Shown: piece after piece, positions 9,084 through 16,503 of the stretch
Layout of the letters: the number at the start of each line of letters is the position of its first letter
Position numbering within the stretch: the stretch's first letter is position 1
Source: CAZHUN01 sp043801115
GTDB taxonomy: Archaea > Iainarchaeota > Iainarchaeia > Iainarchaeales > UBA10191
Reading direction: 5' to 3'
DNA: 36,496 bases
Assembly: GCA_043801115.1 (NCBI GenBank)
Contig: JAZDMJ010000052.1
Span: forward strand, 1-36,496
The notes under the pieces: model-generated
The model's database searches: none
The model's input: the letters and a program-made list of their open reading frames with translations, nothing else
What the model was told of the DNA's origin: nothing
Program-made: the position numbers and the translations under genes

Positions 9084-9127
9084 TTTAAATTTCAGAACAT
9101 GGTTAATATGGGCATATTTTGGGGTGA
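9084..9127 (+). promoter_or_regulatory. Promoter and ribosome binding site of sepF
   Basis: TTTAAAT at 9084-9090 is a TATA-like box, and GGGGTGAT at 9121-9128 is a strong Shine-Dalgarno just before the ATG at 9132. The 75-bp gap is shared with the divergent phosphoesterase gene. Confidence 0.5.
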
Positions 9128-9131
9128 TTGA

Positions 9132-9503
9132 ATGGGTTTCATGGACAAAGTTTTCGGAAGCTCCGGAGACGCGATTGAACACTTGAATCAGGTCGACATT
9201 CCCGAAGCGACCAAGCGCTCGGGCGCGAAGAGTTTGATTATTTTTCAAACCCTCGCTTCGGACGCGGACGCGAAAAAAGTCATTGCCGAGCTCCAGCAGG
9301 GAAACATTCTCGTATTGGACATTTCGCAAGGCGCCAAAGCCGCCGACTTCAACCGCTTAGTCGATTTGCTGAAAGACGCAACCTACAAAGTGGACGGGGA
9401 TATCGCGCGCATTTCCAACGACAAACTGATTGTCTCCCCCCGCCAGGTCAAAGTATTGCGCAAAAAAATCGTCGAACGAGATTCGAGCCTGCAAGAAATT
9501 TAA
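9132..9503 (+). CDS. sepF: Cell division protein SepF
   Basis: The product is 123 residues, normal for archaeal SepF. A short N-terminal membrane-targeting stretch (MGFMDKVFG) is followed by the SepF (DUF552) core with SLIIFQTLASDADAKKVIAELQQGNILVLDIS and the FNRLVDLLKDATYKVDGDIARISNDKLIVSP segment, very close to other archaeal members. SepF anchors FtsZ to the membrane at mid-cell and is the main FtsZ anchor in archaea that lack FtsA. The gene has its own promoter. A prenyl transferase gene follows after 55 bp; the pair may link division and envelope lipid synthesis, but that is inference. Confidence 0.92.
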   Translation: MGFMDKVFGSSGDAIEHLNQVDIPEATKRSGAKSLIIFQTLASDADAKKVIAELQQGNILVLDISQGAKAADFNRLVDLLKDATYKVDGDIARISNDKLIVSPRQVKVLRKKIVERDSSLQEI

Positions 9504-9558
9504 ATGCGGGCTTTTTTTTCCTTTTGCCCTTTTAATTCGTTCGTCTTCGGCTTTCGAT

Positions 9559-10242
9559 ATGCGCCACGTGTTGTACATGCCTGACGGAAACAACCGCTTT
9601 GCGCGCGAGCGCAAACTCCCGCTCGAAAAAGCGTATTTGGAAGGCGGAAAAACCCTCAAGCGATTGGTTGAATTTTTCATTTTGAAAAAAGGATTCAAGG
9701 AAGCTACTTATTTTGCCATGGCCCAGCACACGTTCTCGCGCGACAACGAACGGAGCGAACCCTCTCTTCCGCCCATTTTTGACGCGGTTCGCAAAACACT
9801 TCAACAACTGTACGAAGAGCGGTTTTTCCAACAAAATGGTTTGTGCTTTAGGCTTTTTTTAAACGGGGAAAAAGTCCCCGCCCGCGCCCTCGAGTACGGT
9901 CGAAAGCTCGAAAGCGAAACAAGGGAAAACGAAAAAGGAATTGTCAATGTATTGTTGGGATACTCGCTGGAAGGAGATTTTTCTCAAGCTTTAAAAAAAT
10001 CGGATGAAAAGTCGTTTTCCCAACTGCGAAAAAATTTGTCCTTTTCGGAAATCGACTTGGTGTTGCGGAACAGGGAAATGCGACTTTCGAACGGCCCGGT
10101 TTACGCGATGGGGCAGGCACAAATGATTGTCATTCCCAAATACAATCCGGAAGTGACGGAGAAAGACTTTGCCAAAGCCTTTGCTGAATATGAGAAACTG
10201 CGCTCTTATCGGGCGAAAACGAATCCAATGCACCGAATTTGA
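9559..10242 (+). CDS. Divergent cis-prenyltransferase (undecaprenyl/dehydrodolichyl diphosphate synthase-like)
   Basis: The ATG at 9559 opens directly with the family signature MRHVLYMPDGNNRFARERKL (canonical HVAFIMDGNGRWA), giving D9 as the expected catalytic/metal Asp; 227 residues is the normal length. The family makes long cis-polyprenyl diphosphates, the precursors of the lipid carriers for glycosylation. NVLLGYSLEGDFSQAL matches the NIAxxYGGRxEI region. The usual R-T-S-G-E-x-R-L-S-N-F motif is changed to RNREMRLSNG (170-179), and the Mg-binding acidic end is replaced by QAQMIVIPKYNPEV. Substrate binding is therefore altered, or this is a paralogue. The frame extends upstream into sepF, but that part has no family similarity. 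It ends 1 bp before a convergent gene. Confidence 0.78.
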   Translation: MRHVLYMPDGNNRFARERKLPLEKAYLEGGKTLKRLVEFFILKKGFKEATYFAMAQHTFSRDNERSEPSLPPIFDAVRKTLQQLYEERFFQQNGLCFRLFLNGEKVPARALEYGRKLESETRENEKGIVNVLLGYSLEGDFSQALKKSDEKSFSQLRKNLSFSEIDLVLRNREMRLSNGPVYAMGQAQMIVIPKYNPEVTEKDFAKAFAEYEKLRSYRAKTNPMHRI

Positions 10243-10243
10243 T

Positions 10244-10501
10244 TCATTTTTTGTACTGCTTTTCAATCCACCATTCTTTGACAAACGGCAGCGAAAGCAT
10301 GGAAAGGATGTATGCAATGGTTGGAATGAACGCGTTCAGCCACGGGTTGGGCAGTGCGAGCGCGGTCAAAAAAATTCCAATCAGCACATACGTTCCAACC
10401 GCAATGAGTGCGCGGCGCGCAAAACTCGTTTCCCACGCCTTGTCCGCTTCGACTCTTCGATTGCGCTCGTGAATGGCTTTGATTTCTTTTTCCGCTTTCA
10501 T
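10244..10501 (-). CDS. Small two-helix membrane protein with basic/acidic N-terminus
   Basis: The product is 85 residues. A charged amphipathic N-terminal helix (MKAEKEIKAIHERNRRVEADKAWETSFARR) precedes two hydrophobic segments, ALIAVGTYVLIGIFLTALAL and LNAFIPTIAYILSMLSLPFV, separated by the short PNPW turn. The ATG at 10501 overlaps the TGA of the upstream TrmB gene (ATGA), so translation is probably coupled. The DKAWETSxxRR / NPWLNAxxP pattern looks like a conserved small archaeal and bacterial family, but I cannot assign a function. Pairing with a transcription regulator suggests that the two act in one response. Confidence 0.65.
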   Translation of the reverse strand: MKAEKEIKAIHERNRRVEADKAWETSFARRALIAVGTYVLIGIFLTALALPNPWLNAFIPTIAYILSMLSLPFVKEWWIEKQYKK

Positions 10502-11229
10502 TCGACCGCCTGCTTCCACAACATTTCGAAATAAGTCTTAAAGCTTTCCGCGTTTTCGCGGTTCTGAATTGCGAAGATGACGAGAGAGTCCTTGCGGGGA
10601 ACGATTGTCGACACTTTGTCGCCGTACACGTAGACGACGACGGGCGCGAGCGCGAGTTCGGGCAGAAACCGGATTCTAGAGGTTTTTCCTTCCGCAATCT
10701 TTTTCGGATACCACGTTCCCCGCTGTCCTTCGCTGAAAATCGTCCTTCGCTTGATTTTTTTAAAAATTCGCTCTCGGTGCAGTTTTTCGAACGTGGCGTC
10801 GTACATTTCTCTCGAGTACGATTTTCCATTCAGCGCGACGATTTCGTCCCTTTCTTCCAGAATTTCCTTGAACATTGTTACGAGTCCTTCCCTTCCCTGC
10901 AGTACGCGCGCGCTGTCCTGCAATTGCATTTTTTCCCGTGATTTTTCCGCTTCGTGCAAAAAATACTGCAAGCGCTCCATTTTTTCGGAAAGCCCGATTT
11001 GCAGTCTCCACGGCTGCTGCGCGACATACGTCCTCTTTCCGTTTTTCGAAACAAACGCGCACAACCCTTTCTGCACCAACCGCTCTAATGCTTCGTAAAC
11101 ATTCGCGCTGTGCAGTCCCGTCTTTTCCATCAATTCTCTCGGCGTGGAATCCTCGCGCTTGAGCAGGGCCGTGTACACTTTGGCCTCGTTGGGAGAAAGC
11201 CCCGCTTCGACCAGAATCCGTTCATCCAT
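10498..11229 (-). CDS. TrmB-family transcriptional regulator
   Basis: The product is 243 residues from the ATG at 11229. Residues 1-75 are the TrmB winged helix: ILVEAGLSPNEAKVYTALLKREDSTPRELMEKTGLHSANVYEALERLVQKGL. A coiled-coil segment (about 85-110) follows, then a C-terminal sensor region with VLQGREGLVTMFKEILEERDEIVALNG, typical of the TrmB C-terminal domain that often senses sugars or other small ligands. A TATA-like TTTTTAAA lies 21-28 bp upstream, so the mRNA is probably leaderless. A 17-bp palindrome lies just upstream in the gap shared with the divergent LivJ-like gene, a plausible regulatory target. Confidence 0.85.
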   Translation of the reverse strand: MDERILVEAGLSPNEAKVYTALLKREDSTPRELMEKTGLHSANVYEALERLVQKGLCAFVSKNGKRTYVAQQPWRLQIGLSEKMERLQYFLHEAEKSREKMQLQDSARVLQGREGLVTMFKEILEERDEIVALNGKSYSREMYDATFEKLHRERIFKKIKRRTIFSEGQRGTWYPKKIAEGKTSRIRFLPELALAPVVVYVYGDKVSTIVPRKDSLVIFAIQNRENAESFKTYFEMLWKQAVE

Positions 11230-11269
11230 ACCCGAACCCGTTGCCAAAACTTTAAAAATGGCGCGTTTT

Positions 11270-11286
11270 GCAGTGGCGGCCACTGC
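11270..11286. promoter_or_regulatory. 17-bp perfect palindrome, candidate TrmB operator
   Basis: GCAGTGGCGGCCACTGC is a perfect palindrome (8-bp arms, 1-bp centre) between the divergent trmB-like and LivJ-like genes. It lies about 12 bp upstream of the trmB TATA box (11250-11257, minus) and about 8 bp upstream of a TATA-like TCTAAATT (about 11294-11301) for the plus gene. That position suits an activator or a dual regulator. Confidence 0.5.
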
Positions 11287-11337
11287 ACCTTATGTCTAAA
11301 TTCGGCAGGGGAAGAGTTGGATGGGGGAGACGAGAAA

Positions 11338-12447
11338 ATGCCGAGTGTCCGAATCGTTGTATTCTTTGTAGTCGTTCTTGCCGTCGCTGGAACTGCGGTA
11401 TGGTACGCTCAACTCCAAACCCCTTCCGGCCTTGCCGTTGCTTCTTCCAATCCTGTCCAAATCGGCGCGATTCTTCCCATGACGGGAAAGGCGGCCAATT
11501 TCGGAGAAAACGCGCGCAACGGAATCGAATTGGCGCTTTCCGAAATCAATTCTTCGGGCGAAAAAATTTCTGTCCTCTATGAAGACGAGCAATGCGATCC
11601 CAAATTTGCGGTTTCCGCTTTCCAGTCCTTGCGCGCGCGCAATATCCACTTGTTCGTGGGCGGAAGCTGTTCGAGTTCTTCGCTCGCGATTGCTCCGCTG
11701 GCGGAAAAGGACAAAACTGTTTTGTTCGCGCTGAGCGCGGCCGACGCGTTGAGCAGTTCGGGAGACTACATTTTTCGCAATCATTTGAAGGTTTCTGTCG
11801 ACATTCCCCTGCTCGCCGAGTATGCGAGCAAACACTATTCCAACGTGGGAATTTTGTACGACGCCCAAAACGACGCCTATTTGCAGGCCGCGCAATTGTT
11901 TTCCGCCCGCTTTTCCGGCCGTTCAATTCTGATTCCCGTTCTTGGAACCCAGGGAGACTTCCGTTCCGAATTGTTGAAGGCGAAAAATTCGGGAGCGGAC
12001 GCGTTGTTTGTTGTCACGTTCACTCCGAATGCGGTCCAGATTGCGCGCCAAAACGCGGAACTGGGCTTTTCCGCTCCCATTCTCACGCGCTTGAGCGTTG
12101 CGACGAAAGAATTCGTTTCGGGCGCGGGAGCGCTTTCCAACGGAGTCGTTTTCGTGGACGGGAACTGGGGGGAGCAGACTTCTCCCGAATTCTGGCACGC
12201 TTTCAGAGAAAAATTCGGAACAAATCCCACACTGTACGCAGCGGAAGCGTTCGACAATTTGAAACTGCTCGCGCTTGCAGTGGAAAACTGCGGCGAAGAT
12301 ACTTCGTGCGTGCGCGATTTCTTGTACAAGGTGAAGGATTACAACGGCGTTTCGGGAACGATTTCCATTGACTCGAACGGGGACGTGTTGAAAAAAGTCG
12401 CGCTCTTCCGCATTCAAGACGGCAACTTTATCCCGCTTTCAAACTAA
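11338..12447 (+). CDS. LivJ-type (Peripla_BP_6) extracytoplasmic ligand-binding protein
   Basis: The product is 369 residues from the ATG at 11338 (GGGGGAG about 8 bp upstream). Residues about 6-24 are a signal anchor (VVFFVVVLAVAGTAVWYA). The mature part is a type I periplasmic-binding fold: VQIGAILPMTGKAANFGENARNGIELALSEIN is the classic opening of branched-chain amino acid receptors, followed by VLYEDEQCDPKFAVSAFQSL, FVGGSCSSSSLAIAPLAE and the hinge and lobe 2 with GDFRSELLKAKNSGADALFVV. There is no lipobox Cys. No ABC permease or ATPase genes adjoin it, so it may serve a distant transporter or act as a sensor. The divergent TrmB regulator may control it. Its 3' end overlaps the next convergent gene by 9 bp. 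Confidence 0.82.
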   Translation: MPSVRIVVFFVVVLAVAGTAVWYAQLQTPSGLAVASSNPVQIGAILPMTGKAANFGENARNGIELALSEINSSGEKISVLYEDEQCDPKFAVSAFQSLRARNIHLFVGGSCSSSSLAIAPLAEKDKTVLFALSAADALSSSGDYIFRNHLKVSVDIPLLAEYASKHYSNVGILYDAQNDAYLQAAQLFSARFSGRSILIPVLGTQGDFRSELLKAKNSGADALFVVTFTPNAVQIARQNAELGFSAPILTRLSVATKEFVSGAGALSNGVVFVDGNWGEQTSPEFWHAFREKFGTNPTLYAAEAFDNLKLLALAVENCGEDTSCVRDFLYKVKDYNGVSGTISIDSNGDVLKKVALFRIQDGNFIPLSN

Positions 12448-13686
12448 GCCGTATATGACGGGCGCAAACAGCAATGCTTTGATAATCAGCCACACAATCC
12501 AGAAAATCAACAAGAAAACGCACGCGGAAATGAGTTGAATGATTCCTGCTTTGAATCCCTGCTTTTTTCCCGTCAAATAACAGGGCGCGAACAGTGCAAG
12601 AGCGCTAAAAATGAACCCGAGCAATGCGAGCAAAACCATGACCATGGACAGCGAGTAGTACATGCTTCCGAACCACTGGTAGCCGTTGGAAAGAACGAGG
12701 AAAACAATTTCCCACAATGCAATGATTCCAACCGCCTGCAGTGCGGCTTGCGCGAATACGCCCAAATCCATTCCTTCTCCGCGCTTCGCGGGCGCGTTTT
12801 TCTTCCGCTTTCCCCACGCCCAAACTCCGATTCCGAGCGCGGCGATTGCAATAATCACGGTAGTGATAATTTCCCAGAAATTCAGCGCCCATCCCGATTC
12901 CGCATAGTCCATTTTGACGTGAAAGCTTTCCAACGGGTCCAGATTTTGTGCGGTCTTTACCACTTGCCCGCCCGCGTAGGAAATGTTGTTGGAATAGTCC
13001 TGGTATTCCGGGCTTTTGATGCTCGCGCTGGCCACGCTGGACAATGCGCCCGCTCCGAAAATGTCCTGCCTGTAATTGACGGCCGCGGTTCCGCCTTTCA
13101 CGCTCCAGTCCTGCGGCGCGCTCAATGCAACGCGGATGTTTTGAACGAGAATCGCGTCCCGGTCGATGACGGTTTTGAAGTCCGCCTTGAACACGCCCAG
13201 CGAATCTTTTTCCGCGTATCGCGATACTTTGTACAGCAATACAACGGCCGTGCTCTGGTTGGGTTCAATCTCTTGCGGTAGTGGGAGTTCGAGCAAAGTG
13301 GCAGTTGACGTGTACGAAATTTTGGCGTCAATCTGTTCGGCGAACGGTTCCCAATATGGGGGAGAAGGTTTCTCCATTGATGTCAACGGGCACGCTTCAC
13401 CGTAACTGCATCCATATCCGTAATTTCCTGCGCTTTCTTGCACTGCCTTGTACACTTTCGCGGTTCCTTCGATTTCCAAGTTCACTTTGGACAAATTGGA
13501 ATCCGAATTGTTCACTAAAATGAGTTTGGCGGAGACAACGGCGTCCCCTTCGCCGTCAAAACTGACCACGTAGTAGTCGTTCGAGTGCATGCTTCCTTGC
13601 TGCACGCCGACTGCGGAAACGGTTTGGGACACGAAGCCGGCCAATAGGACAAAGGCGACGACCCATGCAATTGAACTGTATTTCAT
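12439..13686 (-). CDS. Membrane protein with large extracytoplasmic domain, unknown function
   Basis: The product is 415 residues. An N-terminal signal peptide (IAWVVAFVLLAGFVSQTVSA) precedes about 240 residues of predominantly beta-type sequence with N-glycosylation-like NxS/T sites (NNSDSN, NQST, NNIS). Four hydrophobic segments follow (about 267-290, 310-335, 338-365 and 380-412), separated by a Lys/Arg-rich loop (WGKRKKNAPAKRGEG). I do not recognise a family; the layout is like DUF2207-type proteins, but I see no diagnostic motif. It is the second gene of an operon with the SIMPL protein (14-bp gap, AAAGGAGA ribosome binding site). A joint envelope role is likely but unproven. Confidence 0.65.
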   Translation of the reverse strand: MKYSSIAWVVAFVLLAGFVSQTVSAVGVQQGSMHSNDYYVVSFDGEGDAVVSAKLILVNNSDSNLSKVNLEIEGTAKVYKAVQESAGNYGYGCSYGEACPLTSMEKPSPPYWEPFAEQIDAKISYTSTATLLELPLPQEIEPNQSTAVVLLYKVSRYAEKDSLGVFKADFKTVIDRDAILVQNIRVALSAPQDWSVKGGTAAVNYRQDIFGAGALSSVASASIKSPEYQDYSNNISYAGGQVVKTAQNLDPLESFHVKMDYAESGWALNFWEIITTVIIAIAALGIGVWAWGKRKKNAPAKRGEGMDLGVFAQAALQAVGIIALWEIVFLVLSNGYQWFGSMYYSLSMVMVLLALLGFIFSALALFAPCYLTGKKQGFKAGIIQLISACVFLLIFWIVWLIIKALLFAPVIYGLV

Positions 13687-13700
13687 TTTCTTTTCTCCTT

Positions 13701-14465
13701 TTACTCGATGAGAAATACCGCGCTCACGGTTGCCGTCACTTGAATGTCGGACGGGGTGAAAGTCGTTTCGGCTTTGGGCGCGCTCGAAGCTCCGACCATA
13801 TCATAGCTTCGATAGTAGGGAGTATAGTACGCGCTTTCGCTCACGCTCTTGACTCCCGTCACTCTCGTTCCGATTCCTTCCGAAATTTTTTCCGCTTTGG
13901 CGCGCGCGTCCTGCGCGGCCAGTTTCAATTGTTCGCGTTCGACGCTCGCCTGTTTGGCGTCCGTCAATCCGTACTCGATCGAGTTCACGCGGTTCGCTCC
14001 CGCTTGGACGGCCGCATCAATGACTTTTCCGGCTTTGGACAAATCTGTTAATTCCACTTTCAATTGGTGCGTGGTTTTGTAATCCCTCAACGTTGTTTTT
14101 CCTTCCGAAGAATAGTCATACTCGGGATATACATTGTAGGAAACGGTTTGGATTTCGCTGTCCGGAACTCCGGCCGCTTTGACCGCGTTTTTGACGGCTT
14201 CTTCCACTGCCGCATTCTCTTGCTGCGAGTCGAGCGCATTCAAGGCAGTCGTTTCAATGCTGAAATACAAGTCCACTTTGTCCGGAGCGACAAAAATTTT
14301 GCTTTCCCCGTTGACGGAAATCGTTTTCAAATTTTGCGCTTCTTCCTGCGTCGCGTTGAAAATAGTCGTTTTTCCGCTCGCGTTTTGCGCGCTGTACGCC
14401 ATTGCGCCTCCGATGACGAGCGCGGCAATGACGATTGCCGCCATCAAGCTCCAATTTTCCGCCAT
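13701..14465 (-). CDS. SIMPL-domain (DUF541) envelope protein
   Basis: The product is 254 residues. One N-terminal membrane segment (LMAAIVIAALVIGGAMAYSA) is followed by a full SIMPL domain: TISVNGESKIFVAPDKVDLYFSIET at its start, a central GVPDSEIQTVSYNVYPEYDY and the closing QVTATVSAVFLI, all typical of the DUF541/BP26-type fold. Bacterial members form oligomeric rings or channels in the envelope and some are stress-linked; the archaeal role is unknown. It has its own promoter: a T-rich TTTTTTAAA about 45 bp upstream and CAGGTGGT as ribosome binding site. It is the first gene of a two-gene operon with the downstream large membrane protein. Confidence 0.85.
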   Translation of the reverse strand: MAENWSLMAAIVIAALVIGGAMAYSAQNASGKTTIFNATQEEAQNLKTISVNGESKIFVAPDKVDLYFSIETTALNALDSQQENAAVEEAVKNAVKAAGVPDSEIQTVSYNVYPEYDYSSEGKTTLRDYKTTHQLKVELTDLSKAGKVIDAAVQAGANRVNSIEYGLTDAKQASVEREQLKLAAQDARAKAEKISEGIGTRVTGVKSVSESAYYTPYYRSYDMVGASSAPKAETTFTPSDIQVTATVSAVFLIE

Positions 14466-14538
14466 GTTTCAAACCACCTGCACGCAATATGTTTTGCAGT
14501 TTAAAAAAGGCTTTGCTTTTGCCAAGGCGAAAACCTTC

Positions 14539-15297
14539 TCATTCCAGGCCGAGCCATCGCCGGACGCGCTGCCATCTTGTGGGTTGGGGTTTTTGGGGCG
14601 GCTTGCGGGTTGGATAAAAATGTTCAACATCTAATAGTGTGGGCCCTTTCTTGGTTTGGAAAAAATTGTCTGCTCTGACGTCTTGTGGGCGGAATCCTGC
14701 TTTTTTGAGATTTTTTTCAAGTCGATTTCGGGCCCGTCCACTAGGTCTTTTTCCTTCTACGTGGAGCGTGAGCCGCCACACTGTTCCGTCTTTTTCGTAC
14801 AAGATTCCCAATGGCTCCGCTGCTTCAAATCCTGCGGCTCGAAGCTGTCGCTGCATCCGCGCTTCGTGCACGCTGGGATTGAATGCAATGCGGTTTTCAG
14901 GCTTTCGGTCTTCGAACTTTTTTTCCCGCTCCAGCTCTTCCATCGAAAAAAACGATTGCGACCGTATTGCCTGCTTGGCCCACACGATTCGTTTTTTTCC
15001 GCCCACGCTTGTCGGAAACCGCGTGACATATCCGACAATGATGTCGTTCTCGGGCTGTTTCAAATTATAGTCTCGCGGAATTTGAGAAGCGAGCGGGATT
15101 TCTTCGGGCAATAACGGCGCGTCCGCAAACCGGACAAATCGGCTGCCGTCCGCATGCGTCCAAACTTGCAATATATTGTTTTTTCCGGCAATGCGTTTCA
15201 ACTGCCAGCCGGAAGGCGTGGTTGTGCCGATTTTTAATCGACCGATTACGGGCGCTTTGGCTTCCTTTATTTCCTTTTTCCAAAAATGTGCGCGCAT
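14539..15297 (-). CDS. Hypothetical protein with weak kinase-like C-terminal features
   Basis: The product is 252 residues from the ATG at 15297, preceded by GGAGTGA that overlaps the end of the Cgi121-like gene, so the two are an operon. I cannot assign a family. The second half has HEARMQRQLRAAGFEAAEPLGILYEKDG and later RLEKNLKKAGFRPQDVRADNFF followed by GPTLLDVEHFYP. This resembles the end of degenerate kinase or phosphotransferase folds, where an Asn and a metal-binding Asp sit in N-x-x-x...(I/L)D(F/V)E. A true HxD or DFG is missing. Another gene in the window (17472-18164) has a similar late motif, so both may belong to one atypical kinase-like group. This is inference only. Confidence 0.5.
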   Translation of the reverse strand: MRAHFWKKEIKEAKAPVIGRLKIGTTTPSGWQLKRIAGKNNILQVWTHADGSRFVRFADAPLLPEEIPLASQIPRDYNLKQPENDIIVGYVTRFPTSVGGKKRIVWAKQAIRSQSFFSMEELEREKKFEDRKPENRIAFNPSVHEARMQRQLRAAGFEAAEPLGILYEKDGTVWRLTLHVEGKRPSGRARNRLEKNLKKAGFRPQDVRADNFFQTKKGPTLLDVEHFYPTRKPPQKPQPTRWQRVRRWLGLE

Positions 15298-15302
15298 GCT
15301 TT

Positions 15303-15818
15303 TCACTCCGTTCCCGCGAGCGCGACTCGTTCCAGCACGGCGCTTTCCAACGGATTTTTCAAGTCCGAAAGCGCTTTCAGTTCCGCGTCCGAAACGGAAA
15401 ACCATTCTTGAACTTTTTTTTGTTCCATTTTGAAAGGGGCTGATTTGAAACCCAGTTCTTTCTCCGCCCATTTTTTCAATTTGTCCGCTTTCTCTTTCGG
15501 CCCGAGCACGACGAGCGCGCAGTTTTGCTTTCCCTTGCGCAGTCCAAACCCGTCAAGGGCTTTTTCGATTTGCCGTTGTCCGGAAATTCGGACCAAAAAT
15601 TCCGTCTCCCACGCACGGGTCAAATTTTGGCCGGCGGAAAACGCTTCTTCGGCTTGAAAGGCAGCCCATTCGCAGTGGGTTTTTCCCGCGATTTTCTCCG
15701 CGCGGACGAGTTGGGCCTTCAATTCCAGCGCCAAAGCCCGTTCCGAAAGCTTTTTCAGGGTTTCTTCTGCTAGATTAACTGTTAAACGCCCGAAAAACAC
15801 GCCAAGGTGCGATTTCAT
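15303..15818 (-). CDS. Cgi121-like KEOPS subunit
   Basis: The product is 171 residues from the ATG at 15818, near the usual archaeal Cgi121 size. Its core reads AFSAGQNLTRAWETEFLVRISGQRQIEKALDGFGLRKGKQNCALVVLG, matching the Cgi121 pattern of E-x-x-x-x-x-S-G-x-R-Q-I-x-x-A-x-x-x-F-G. KEOPS (Kae1-Bud32-Pcc1-Cgi121) makes t6A37 on ANN-decoding tRNAs; Cgi121 binds Bud32 and the tRNA CCA end. It shares a 48-bp promoter region with the divergent S8e gene and is followed by a hypothetical gene 5 bp on. A start at 15884 is rejected because it runs through the S8e start. Confidence 0.72.
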   Translation of the reverse strand: MKSHLGVFFGRLTVNLAEETLKKLSERALALELKAQLVRAEKIAGKTHCEWAAFQAEEAFSAGQNLTRAWETEFLVRISGQRQIEKALDGFGLRKGKQNCALVVLGPKEKADKLKKWAEKELGFKSAPFKMEQKKVQEWFSVSDAELKALSDLKNPLESAVLERVALAGTE

Positions 15819-15840
15819 GTGTTTTAGGAGCGGTTTTGTT

Positions 15841-15850
15841 GTTTTAATAG
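15841..15850. promoter_or_regulatory. Shared TATA-like element between Cgi121 and S8e genes
   Basis: GTTTTAATAG (CTATTAAAAC on the minus strand) lies about 23-32 bp before the minus-strand ATG at 15818 and 17-26 bp before the plus-strand ATG at 15867. Both genes may use it, giving leaderless or nearly leaderless mRNAs. Confidence 0.45.
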
Positions 15851-15866
15851 TTGCAGGTTGAGAAAA

Positions 15867-16271
15867 ATGGTCGAATGGAAGCACAAAAGCAAGCGCCGCA
15901 AGACGGGCGGCGTTCGAAACTCGGTCAACGCGCGCGACAAAAGATTGTACGAAAAAGGCGGAAAATTTTCAGCGACCAAAATCGGAAAAGAAGACAAGCG
16001 TGAAACCCAGCGCGGTTTGGGCGGAACCGTGAAAACCAAAATCTTCCACGCCAAGTATGCGAACGTGTTGGACCAAAGCTCCAAAAAGTCGACAAAAGCC
16101 GAAATTGTTACAGTAAAGAAGAATGACGCCAACCGCGAGTATGCGCGCGGCAACATCATTACAAAAGGGGCCGAGATTGAAGTGAAGATTGGAACGGAAA
16201 CACGAAAAGCGCGCGTTTCCAGTCGTCCGGGACAGGACGGAAGCATTAACGCCGTCCTTTTGGCCAAATAG
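15867..16271 (+). CDS. rps8e: Ribosomal protein S8e
   Basis: The product is 134 residues from the ATG at 15867 (a TTG at 15858 gives a less typical start). It shows the whole S8e pattern: basic N-terminus with RRKTGGVRNSVNARDKRLYEKGG, the central ATKIGKEDKRETQRGLGGTVKTKIFHAKYANVLD, then AEIVTVKKNDANREYARGNIITKGAEIEV and the terminal ARVSSRPGQDGSINAVL, all highly conserved in archaea. It is a small-subunit protein restricted to archaea and eukaryotes, so it is good evidence of the domain. It is slightly longer than common archaeal S8e in the central region. Confidence 0.95.
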   Translation: MVEWKHKSKRRKTGGVRNSVNARDKRLYEKGGKFSATKIGKEDKRETQRGLGGTVKTKIFHAKYANVLDQSSKKSTKAEIVTVKKNDANREYARGNIITKGAEIEVKIGTETRKARVSSRPGQDGSINAVLLAK

Positions 16272-16338
16272 TCCCCGAATTCCGTTTTCGCCCTTTCTGG
16301 GTGGCTTTTAATACCGAAAGCTTTTTATAGGATGGAGG

Positions 16339-16488
16339 ATGAAGGTAGGTATTGTTGCATCCTGTTCCTTCTTCCAACCATTTTTTGGTTTTAAGAGGGG
16401 CCTCTATGGCGATTGGGGTTTCAGGGTGAGAATCGGTATGGCGGAAATCCTCTCTCCAAAGTGTTTTTTCGCTTTCCTAGTCATTTAA
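16339..16488 (+). other. Possible 49-codon ORF, leader or small RNA before TFB
   Basis: The 232-bp gap between S8e and TFB carries two TATA-like boxes (TTTTAATA at 16306-16313; TTTTTATA at 16322-16329), then GGAGG directly before an ATG at 16339. A 49-codon frame runs from it to TAA at 16486-16488, 15 bp before the TFB ATG. Its product would begin MKVGIVASCSFFQPFFGFKR and is Phe-rich; codon choice is not clearly like local genes. It could be a small protein, an unusually long TFB leader, or an ncRNA (GAGGGGCCTC at 16397-16406 can fold). I cannot decide between these. Confidence 0.25.
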
Positions 16489-16503
16489 GGTGGTGGCAAA
16501 TTC

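Noticed and set aside
8418..9131. 237-codon plus-strand frame over the phosphoesterase gene
   Set aside because: The minus strand has five intact catalytic motifs; the plus frame is its shadow.
9057..9329. N-terminal extension of the phosphoesterase to 9329
   Set aside because: It would cover the sepF promoter and start and has no family similarity; the ATG at 9056 opens a normal domain.
9430..9558. Earlier start of the cis-prenyltransferase inside sepF
   Set aside because: The family signature begins right at the ATG at 9559.
14539..15297. Calling this gene Bud32
   Set aside because: Bud32 has a recognisable H-G-D-L-x-x-x-N and I-D-F-G; neither is present, only a loose N and D-V-E.
16272..16503. 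RNase P or SRP RNA in the gap before TFB
   Set aside because: Too short and without the conserved cores of either RNA.
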